Below are positions 9,001 through 14,244 of a DNA stretch of 14,244 nucleotides, in pieces; the first letter of the stretch is position 1, and every line of letters begins with the position of its first letter. A model generated the notes under the pieces. That model did not search any database. It saw nothing but the letters and a program-made list of their open reading frames with translations, and had not been told where the DNA came from. The position numbers and the translations under genes are program-made. Source of the stretch: Cruorifilaria tuberocauda (lineage: Eukaryota; Nematoda; Chromadorea; Rhabditida; Onchocercidae); contig JABVXU010000946.1 in NCBI GenBank assembly GCA_013365365.1, forward strand, positions 1-14,244, written 5' to 3'.

Positions 9001-12000
9001 TGCTTTCTTTGGTTCTTCTGTATTTCGGATCGACCTTCTCAAAGTAAACGTATTTCTAAGAGGGAGTTGAATTATATTGAAAATTCGTTAGCTGATGTAC
9101 TGAAATCGGATTCCGAAAAGGTTCTAATTGTTGGAAAAGTTTTTCAATCTGTTATTTTATAGACAAGGATTATTTTAAAGGTTTATCAGTGATAAGATAT
9201 GATAATTATGGTGTCAATAGACGAAGATTTTTTCTCATTATTGTTAATTAAAACAATTGTTTCAAAGTTTGAATTAAAATTCGGAACAATTAATTAACCG
9301 ATCGATCAGAAGAACTGATTTAATGGAAATCAAGAAAATGCATTTAGTAAGGAAATGAATCCGTTTGCAAAGATTGTAGGATTGTCTTTTGAGAGATTCC
9401 ATTTACCTCAGAAATATCAGGTTTTTGCTAGGTAATTCATGAACAAGGAATCATCCACGCATACAAAAGATACAGGTATTAAAGGTATAGGTAAATCTGT
9501 AGAAATACAGGTAGCAAATAATCCAATGGCTAAGCAGCGATCAGATAGTCCTTAAAAAAGAAAACCGATATTAAGATAATAATTAATTGATGCAACGAAT
9601 TTTAAATTTACTTTGACTGCTATAAAGTTACTTCGATCTTCCGGAAAAACATTTAATTCAGGTCTGAAATATTTCTCATTAGAATTGATGTCAAGGTTTT
9701 TACAAACTCTAACAGTTAAGATCAGTAGGAGAAATAGATTAATCTTCCGGTATCGAAAAAGGTTTTTTTTTTTTTCAATTACTAAAAAATTATCTGTCAC
9801 TAAATAACCAAACTCATTTGGTACCGTTATTTTATGAATCACAAAATTTAGTACCATTGTATATTCCTTGATTTACTTACCAGGTAAAACCCGGTGTTAA
9901 TTACTCAATAATTCAAGAAGTTAAATCCTACTTTGATTACCGTTACTTTAGTACTTCAATATCCGGCTTATCAGTTGCATAACTTATATTTTTGAAAGGT
10001 AACACTCCATTTTGAAGATTTTGCATAATTTATATTTTTGAAGGATAACATTCCATAACTGTATAACTTCTATTTTTGAAAGGTAAAATATTCCATCTTG
10101 TATATTTGTTAGATTTAAAATTGCTTTTTAAATTTCAGAAACGTGCAGTTCCATGGCTTGAAATATTCAAGTCAATTCCGGTTTGGGCAATATTTTGCGG
10201 TCATTTTGCCGGTGATTGGGGTGGTCACATGATGATAACCACTTTACCGCTATTCATGAATGATGTTTTGGGATTAGATTTCGCTTCGGTATACCGATTT
10301 TTCAATTACTTCTTAAAATATACTCTATCTATACTCTATATACTCTACCTATACTCTATATACTCTATATATTCTTAAAATTTACTCTATCTATACTCTA
10401 TATACTCTATATATTCTTAAAATATACTCTATCTATACTCTATATACTCTATCCTGTGTTACCTACGAAACTTCAAAAAATTATGCTCGATCTATCCAAC
10501 AAAAAATTAAACCTGAATGCTTTCTTTAAAGAAGTTTTATCTAAATCCACTAGCAAAAGCTAAGCCAACCTGGTTTGATATTTATTTCTCTTAGTAAAAT
10601 TATGGCCTTTCTAAAGGTGAAACAAGGATTGAAAAGCAATGATGAAAAATTAAATTGATAAATTTATCAAGAAAATATTTCAAAAAATTAATTTAAAATA
10701 ATTTTTAATATTTTAATTATTGCCTGGGACAGTACATAAACGCATCAAGTATAAATTTGATAAGCAAAATAAAGCTTAAAGTATTCGAAAATAGTACAGT
10801 AGAATAACTAGGCGTTGAAGTACAATATTAATTTAACATTATTTTAATTTATTTATAGTAACATGCGTATCTGATCAAATGATCAATTGTACAATTTTAA
10901 TTTCAATTTAATCAATCTCCGTCAAATGGTCATTCGTATAATTTTAATTTCAATATTGATCCCGATTAAATGATCATTTATACAATTTTAATTCTAGTTT
11001 GATCAATCCCGATAATTTCTAGAATTTTAATTTCAATTTAATCAATCCTGATCAAATGATCATTTGTACAATTTTAATTTCAATTTAATTAATTTACTCA
11101 ATTTTGATTTATACAATTTCAACAATAAATTTACCAAGTTCAATATAATTCAGCTTGGATTTTTAACAGCAATTCCGTATATTACTTATTTTGTCTGTAT
11201 GAATTTGGGTGGTTTTGCCGCGGATAAATTGCAAAAAACGAATATGTTATCAACTATAGGCATTCGACGTCTTGCCATGATCGTTTGTAAGCATCCTTTG
11301 AGAGTTCTTGAAACATATCATATTTGATCTGAGAGTTCTTTGAGAGCATATCAGTATTATATTCAGTCAAGATTAATTTTACAATTGATAAAAAGTACCG
11401 AATGATCAAGATTAATATGAGCATAATATTTGATGATAACATCAAGACGTATTTAAATACTGTCGCTGACACTCCACGTGTCTCACGTATTTCACGTGTT
11501 CAATTAATTATTTTTAAACTATTTCAGCAAAGTATGTAGGTTCTGATCAATTGTTTTGTAGTTTGATGTTACTTGATCACTTTTCTCAATCAATATAGTA
11601 TTTTAAAACTGTATTTTGAAGCATAGGTTCGGAATAGGTCGCAGATATAAAGTTATGCAAATTTAATTAATTAATTAACCTATATTAATTAATTAAAAGC
11701 TAATTAGCTAATTAGAATGACTTTGCTAATTACTATTAATGCTATTTGAAATGTAACTGCTGAAATTATAGCACTTGGAAGTCAAACTGTATTTCTAATA
11801 GCAAGTGGTTATTGTGGTTGTGGTCAGGAAACACTTGTGACCGTTTTTCTTACCCTTGGTATTGGTCTATCCGGAATACAGTATTCCGGTTACATGGTCA
11901 GTTATCTTGATATTGCACCAACATTTGCTGGACCAATATTGGGTATTGGAAATACTATACCATGCATTGCTGGTATTATAGGACCGGTAATGGTTGGCTA

Positions 12001-12522
12001 TCTTACTTCAACGGTAATTTTTGATTTATTTTAATTTTCTTTTCACGTTTCCACGTTTTCACTCTTTTTCACTTTCACATTTCACGCTCTGACGCTTCTA
12101 CGCTGAATTTGTCACATACGATGTATACGTATGTGACATCCTTTTTTAGTTTTACATTTCTTAAATTTTAGTTTTATAAATTAACATAAATATCGTCTTT
12201 CACTTACCTTAAAAAATTACCGGTAAGTATGAGTTAGCTAAAAGTTATAAAAAAAACATATGCAAAATTAAAAGTTCTTTCATTAAATTGAATTCCAAAT
12301 TTCACTGATAAAATTTTACTATCATACAATCGTTTATTTTAGGGTTCACAACAGGAATGGCAATTAGTTTTCTGGATTACCGGTGGAGTACTATTGGCCG
12401 GTACCATTATTTTCTGTGTATTTGCCAAAGGTGAGGTACAGCCTTGGGCACTGAGTGATATTAGCAAAGACGAAAATTGTGAATTGGAGAAAAAGACGCT
12501 TAATGCGGAAGGTTCACTGTAA
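5991..12522 (+). CDS. SLC17-family (sialin-like) 12-helix transporter, ten exons, 507 aa
   Basis: The exons at 5991-6015, 6852-7084, 7643-7879, 8521-8608, 8768-8863, 8981-9120, 10139-10288, 11154-11286, 11772-12013 and 12343-12522 join in frame to 1524 nt. SLC17 members carry organic anions (sialic acid, glutamate, nucleotides) or phosphate across lysosomal, vesicular or plasma membranes. Visible features: R15 (GSERFNLAL) and R33 (SRTDISFAI) around TM1; a first lumenal loop with sequons NST (45) and NAT (65); SAFFWGY in TM2; the MFS loop [10 protein letters not shown] (117-126); TM4 R158; [17 protein letters not shown] (170-186); FYIIG near TM6; GFLTAIPYI in TM8; [11 protein letters not shown]; and [10 protein letters not shown] after TM12. 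Length and every inter-helix distance match sialin. TM2 lacks the histidine typical of vesicular glutamate transporters. The TM4 glutamates of sialin are I161 and Q165 here. Substrate cannot be told from sequence. Confidence 0.88.
6016..6851 (+). other. Intron 1
   Basis: GT..AG, 836 bp, phase 1. It contains an A-rich repeat of GTAAAACAATAAAACAA-like words at about 6274-6358 (its minus-strand open frame is a by-product). A cluster of TTAATTAATTAA-type palindromes lies at about 6773-6843, just before exon 2. No coding signal seen. Confidence 0.75.
6852..7084 (+). CDS. Exon 2 of SLC17 gene: TM1 and first lumenal loop
   Basis: Acceptor TTATTCAG, phase 1 in, donor ACT|GTATAC, phase 0 out. It encodes residues 9-86: [11 protein letters not shown], the TM1 helix with [10 protein letters not shown], then the hydrophilic loop. 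The loop holds sequons at N45 and N65, a Thr-Gly repeat from an AACCGG hexamer array, and C73. R15 and R33 align with sialin Arg39 (site of the Salla disease change) and Arg57. The donor is not a consensus one, but no other donor lies before the in-frame stop. Confidence 0.85.
6982..7005 (+). repeat. In-frame AACCGG hexamer repeat in exon 2
   Basis: Three perfect AACCGG units followed by AACCCG encode alternating Thr and Gly (residues 53-59) in the first lumenal loop. It is a potentially length-variable coding microsatellite. Confidence 0.85.
7085..7642 (+). other. Intron 2
   Basis: 558 bp, phase 0. The 3' part (about 7467-7625) is built from imperfect copies of a GTAAAATTA/AAGTTAAGTAAG-rich unit. 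TACATGATAAAGTTAAGTAAG at 7499 recurs at 7570 with two changes. No coding signal seen. Confidence 0.75.
7643..7879 (+). CDS. Exon 3 of SLC17 gene: TM2 to TM4
   Basis: Acceptor CTTTTTAG, donor CAG|GTATCA, phase 0 both sides, 79 codons (residues 87-165). It carries the family block [11 protein letters not shown], then [19 protein letters not shown] in TM2. The MFS signature loop ends GRYGGR (R122 aligns with sialin Lys136). TM3 follows, then the first part of TM4 with [12 protein letters not shown]158 is the conserved TM4 arginine. Confidence 0.92.
8084..8216 (+). repeat. Three degenerate direct repeats in intron 3
   Basis: Copies start near 8084, 8136 and 8179, each with GTTTAC/GTTCAG, TACGCT, TTACTTTTGG and a TATAGTA end. 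Spacing is 52 and 43 bp. Confidence 0.75.
8264..8457 (+). repeat. 97-bp tandem duplication in intron 3
   Basis: Two adjacent copies starting TTATCCATCAAG (8264, 8361) differ at about four of 97 positions, so the duplication is recent. Each copy ends with AAACAGTATACG. Confidence 0.93.
8521..8608 (+). CDS. Exon 4 of SLC17 gene: end of TM4 and cytosolic loop
   Basis: Acceptor TTTCCAG, donor GCAG|GTAACA, phase 0 in, phase 1 out. It encodes [20 protein letters not shown] and SLLTGVTYA (residues 166-194). The [14 protein letters not shown] block is among the most conserved SLC17 signatures. H173 aligns with sialin His183, a disease site. Confidence 0.92.
8768..8863 (+). CDS. Exon 5 of SLC17 gene: TM5 to start of TM6
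   Basis: Acceptor TTATTATAG, donor ATCG|GTAAGT (the strongest donor in the gene), phase 1 on both sides. It encodes [20 protein letters not shown] then [12 protein letters not shown] (residues 195-226). The pattern G.Q.G....PLSG......GWP.IFYI.G is standard for the family. Confidence 0.92.
8930..8948 (+). repeat. Small inverted repeat in intron 5
   Basis: TGAGATAT and ATATCTCA flank CTT, a perfect 8-bp stem with a 3-base loop, 33 bp before exon 6. Intron 5 is only 117 bp, so this could affect folding near the acceptor. Confidence 0.6.
8981..9120 (+). CDS. Exon 6 of SLC17 gene: TM6 and central cytosolic loop
   Basis: Acceptor CATTTTATAG, phase 1 in, phase 0 out. It encodes [20 protein letters not shown], then a charged loop with [20 protein letters not shown] (residues 227-273). 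The SDRPS..KRIS..E..YI pattern matches the central loop of the family. The donor drawn is AAG|GTTCTA. AAA|GTTTTT at 9139 would add six codons in the same phase and cannot be excluded. Confidence 0.85.
9121..10138 (+). other. Intron 6
   Basis: 1018 bp, phase 0, the longest intron. Open frames on both strands at about 9552-9857 overlap each other and have no family resemblance, so I do not call them genes. A three-copy repeat lies at 9977-10097. No missing exon is needed here: exon 6 and exon 7 join with the spacing expected for the family. Confidence 0.75.
9977..10097 (+). repeat. Three direct repeats in intron 6, next to exon 7
   Basis: Copies of GCATAACTTATATTTTTGAA followed by AGGTAACA and TTCCAT start near 9977, 10023 and 10061. 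Confidence 0.85.
10139..10288 (+). CDS. Exon 7 of SLC17 gene: TM7
   Basis: Acceptor AAATTTCAG, donor TCG|GTATAC, phase 0 both sides, 50 codons (residues 274-323). It encodes [40 protein letters not shown] and [10 protein letters not shown]. The elements VPW..I..S.PVWAI..  HF...W.....  TLP.FM are typical of TM7 entry in SLC17. The open frame continues past the donor into a microsatellite and must be cut here to keep family spacing with GFLTAIPYI in exon 8. Confidence 0.9.
10311..10453 (+). repeat. Nested TACTCTA(TC/TA) microsatellite in intron 7
   Basis: Words of TATACTCTA repeat many times. Blocks of them are themselves repeated after TTCTTAAAAT at about 10310, 10373 and 10415, giving a two-level array that starts about 22 bp after the exon 7 donor. 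Confidence 0.93.
10871..11092 (+). repeat. Degenerate repeat of TCAAATGATCATTTGTACAATTTTAATTTCAA
   Basis: About five copies start near 10874, 10922, 10966, 11013 and 11050. The last contains a perfect 14-bp palindrome CAAATGATCATTTG (11053-11066). The array ends about 60 bp before exon 8. Confidence 0.85.
11154..11286 (+). CDS. Exon 8 of SLC17 gene: TM8 and cytosolic loop
   Basis: Acceptor ATAATTCAG, donor GTTT|GTAAGC, phase 0 in, phase 1 out. It encodes [39 protein letters not shown] and LAMIV (residues 324-367). GFL.A.PY...  GG..AD.L......S....R is the family pattern. Confidence 0.92.
11287..11771 (+). other. Intron 8
   Basis: 485 bp, phase 1. It contains three CACGT cores exactly 9 bp apart at 11475, 11484 and 11493, two of them full CACGTG. 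A perfect 12-bp inverted repeat TTAATTAATTAA lies at about 11667-11696, followed by GCTAATTAGC. No coding signal seen. Confidence 0.78.
11772..12013 (+). CDS. Exon 9 of SLC17 gene: TM9 to TM11
   Basis: Acceptor GAAATTATAG, donor ACG|GTAATT, phase 1 in, phase 0 out. It encodes [19 protein letters not shown], the TM10 segment [20 protein letters not shown], then [20 protein letters not shown] and [21 protein letters not shown] (residues 368-448). The block [15 protein letters not shown]....G..GP is a strong SLC17 signature. Confidence 0.93.
12014..12342 (+). other. Intron 9
   Basis: 329 bp, phase 0. It starts with a pyrimidine-rich run containing repeated TTTCAC/TTCACG words (12045-12100), followed by a perfect hairpin at 12110-12138. 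Its last 12 bases match the acceptor of the upstream paralogue. Confidence 0.78.
12110..12138 (+). repeat. Perfect 11-bp inverted repeat in intron 9
   Basis: TGTCACATACG (12110-12120) and CGTATGTGACA (12128-12138) pair fully across the 7-base spacer ATGTATA. Confidence 0.9.
12343..12522 (+). CDS. Exon 10 of SLC17 gene: TM12 and C-terminal tail
   Basis: Acceptor TTTATTTTAG, 59 codons plus TAA. It encodes [20 protein letters not shown] and [10 protein letters not shown], then EVQPWALSD (GEVQ.WAL.D as in sialin), and the acidic/basic tail [18 protein letters not shown]. It is homologous to 872-1054. Confidence 0.93.
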   Translation, partial: GSQQEWQLVFWITGGVLLAGTIIFCVFAKGEVQPWALSDISKDENCELEKKTLNAEGSL

Positions 12523-12594
12523 ATTGTGTCTTTGTTAAGGAAACTTCAAAATTTGCAATGATTTTAGGATTCATATTTTATTTTGATGGATTGA

Positions 12595-12600
12595 AATAAA
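12595..12600 (+). promoter_or_regulatory. Poly(A) signal AATAAA
   Basis: A canonical AATAAA begins 73 bp after the transporter stop codon and is followed by A-rich then T-rich sequence, a normal nematode 3' UTR length. Confidence 0.7.
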
Positions 12601-12887
12601 AAAACTTAAATTGTATTTTCTTTCATGCCATCTATCCGGTAATCAAGCTTCTCTTGATTCTAATATATAATAGGATATCTTGAATTTGATTTCGTTGCAT
12701 GAAATTTCAATCTTACTAGACTAAAATGATCATCATTAATTCGCTCGAAATACTTTTAATGATTGATTATCAATTAATTTAATCTATTTTTCGAGGTATA
12801 ATTGTAAATGAAAGTACTCAATTAACTGTTCAAATATTTAAAATATATTTAAAATCAAAGTACTCAATTAAAATATATTTAAAAAGA

Positions 12888-12912
12888 GAAATGAAATGAA
12901 ATGAAATGAAAC
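12888..12912 (+). repeat. GAAAT pentamer microsatellite
   Basis: About five GAAAT units in a row. It follows a short AATATATTTAAAA duplication at 12839-12883. Confidence 0.85.
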
Positions 12913-13159
12913 AGGATGCTATTATCATGTATTAATAATCATTGATCCACAACAATGATTTCATGAAACCTCACTAAGCATCTGGTACACTCGAAATCCG
13001 GAACGTGAAGATCCGGAACGTTGGTAATAAACTTCACGAGGTAATACATTCTTCAGAATGTTTCGCGTGATGTACAGTTGCAGCTACTGATCCATGTACT
13101 CAATTCTGAATTATCAAGTTTGATTTCATTTCTAAGCTATCACCGGTAATGCCGATTGA

Positions 13160-13339
13160 AATGGTACCTCGGCCGTGGCACATGGCACAACCAGTCTCAG
13201 CCTCAAGTTACATCCATGCGACAACTGTCGCTTCAGCTCATACCAGCAGTGTGATTTGAAAAGATTCACAGATGTAACTACCGAAACATTCCATAATGGA
13301 GACGGATCAATCGTTTTCAAAGAAGGCATGATCTGTTAA
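13160..13339 (+). other. Possible coding fragment in a GC-richer island (unproven)
   Basis: This + frame is open for 59 codons between TGA (13157) and TAA (13337). It reads like protein, with LHPCDNCRFSSYQQCDLKRF followed by TDVTTETFHNGDGSIVF and a C-terminal Cys, and C-ending codons are frequent. It has no ATG near its start, and the only acceptors (after CCAG or TCAG at about 13194-13200) lack a pyrimidine tract. The minus strand is also open (13132-13329, ATG-started, 65 codons). One of these may be a real exon or a decayed one. I recognise neither. Confidence 0.25.
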
Positions 13340-13640
13340 ATACTCTAAAATTCTAAAAGGGTCAAGTGCATTCCAAAGAAACATGACCTTTCAAACACTC
13401 AACAATTCTAAAACGATCAAGCGGAACAGATTAGTGGTGTTAATTAATTACAGTAAATCAATCATTCAACTCTTACAAAGAACTGTATTAATACCGAATG
13501 TTAACATTTTAGCTAATACTGTAATGCTAGTAGCAATTCATGGAAAACTTTAGAAATATTAAACAAGAAATAGAAATTCGGTTATTCATCGTCATAATAC
13601 TGTATGATAGAATGAACATGAAAACGGTCTGCTAATTAAT

Positions 13641-13790
13641 TACAAAATTACAAAATTACAACTTACAAGTTACAATTACAAACTTACAGTTACAAAATTA
13701 CAATTTACAAAATTACAAAATTACAATTTAGAAGTTACAATTACAAACTTACAATTACAAAAGTAAAATTTACAAAATTACATTTTACAA
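13641..13790 (+). repeat. TACAAAATTACAA simple-sequence array
   Basis: Irregular repeats of TACAAAAT, TACAATT and TACAAGT run for about 150 bp with almost no G. Confidence 0.92.
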
Positions 13791-14147
13791 GTTGATTATA
13801 ACTTAAATTGATTATATAGCGAAGAAAGAAGCTGTTTGCTATAACAGATTATCAAGTATATAAGTATATAGATAATTAAGTATATTAATTATTAACTAAA
13901 TAAACCTTACTATTTAAGTTAAAATTTAAAAGTCATTTAAAAGACATTAACAGTTTACTAGCAGCATTCAATGTGATCATTAAATCAACAAATATATTAA
14001 CTGAAAGAATAAAAATTTAAAATTAAAATATGAAAACAAAAATCCGATTTGGCAATTCAGAGACGGATTGTTTACTTTGCCGTTAATTTATAAAATCACT
14101 GGGAAATAATTTGAAAGAAAAAATTGTTTTCTTTTTTTTTTGTGCAG

Positions 14148-14244
14148 ACAGAGTAGATCATGGATGGATCATGGATAAGGTAATCGATTTGACTGGCATC
14201 GATCAAAAGTTGAGAAAAGTTGTGAGTAAGACAGGCGGAAAACA
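14148..14244 (+). CDS. First (or internal) coding exon of a downstream gene, partial
   Basis: The acceptor CTTTTTTTTTTGTGCAG has the strongest pyrimidine tract in the window. After it, a frame is open to the window edge: RVDHGWI and then, from ATG at 14171, MDKVIDLTGIDQKLRKVVSK followed by TGGK. Codon composition and acceptor quality are clearly better than background. If this is a first exon, translation probably starts at 14171. An earlier ATG at 14160 is out of frame and stops after seven codons. If it is internal, the frame extends to the acceptor. I do not recognise the family from so short a piece. Confidence 0.55.

Larger units (their letters stand above)
10289..11153 (+). other. Intron 7
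   Basis: 865 bp, phase 0. It begins with a TACTCTA microsatellite (10311-10453) and ends with a four-to-five copy AT-rich repeat (10871-11092). No coding signal seen between them. Confidence 0.78.
12601..14147. other. Intergenic region downstream of the SLC17 gene
   Basis: Mostly AT-rich. It holds a GAAAT pentamer run, a GC-richer island (about 12980-13340) with open frames on both strands, and a long TACAAAATTACAA array (13641-13790). An inverted pair CGTGAAG / CTTCACG and a direct repeat ATCCGGAACGT lie at about 12996-13038. The 3' end leads into a long T tract and acceptor at 14130-14147. Confidence 0.6.

Noticed and set aside
9552..9857. Overlapping open frames on both strands in intron 6
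   Set aside because: Exons 6 and 7 join with normal family spacing without it, and neither frame resembles a known protein.
11620..11650. Possible tRNA B-box (GGTTCGGAAT)
   Set aside because: The match is partial and no acceptor stem or A-box can be folded around it.

Overview
The window is AT-rich eukaryotic DNA, most likely from a nematode. Short coding exons with GT..AG introns of 117 to about 1018 bp are scattered in low-complexity DNA. Exon acceptors are of the T-rich (T)TTCAG/TTTTAG type, and the best 5' acceptor of the main gene has nothing obvious to pair with upstream, which fits spliced-leader trans-splicing. The intron lengths and base composition resemble a spirurid or filarial-type genome more than Caenorhabditis. 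That placement is an inference from style, not from a search.

The main content is one complete gene on the + strand (coding 5991-12522, ten exons). The exons join without a frame break into a 507-residue, 12-helix major facilitator protein of the SLC17 family, closest by eye to sialin (SLC17A5). Only single six-to-eighty-codon pieces of it appear as open frames, so the gene is easy to miss without splicing. An AATAAA lies 73 bp after its stop.

Layout: 1-871 is intron or flank of an upstream paralogue. 872-1054 is the last coding exon of that second SLC17 gene in the same orientation, about 85-90% identical to exon 10 of the main gene. 1055-5955 is intergenic and rich in local tandem duplications; the most striking is a 12-copy array of a 43-bp unit at 4025-4540. 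5956-12600 is the main transporter gene. 12601-14147 is intergenic or 5' flank of the next gene, with a GC-richer island near 12980-13340. 14148-14244 is the start of a further + strand coding exon that runs off the window.

The two SLC17 copies are a tandem gene pair. In the membrane part of the shared last exon they differ only at silent sites, which suggests both are under selection. Nothing here looks bacterial, viral or transposon-encoded, and I see no tRNA, rRNA or CRISPR. The notable points are the paralogue pair, the loss of both TM4 glutamates thought to be needed for proton coupling in sialin, two places with phase-compatible alternative donors 18 bp apart, and the higher-order 43/129-bp repeat array.
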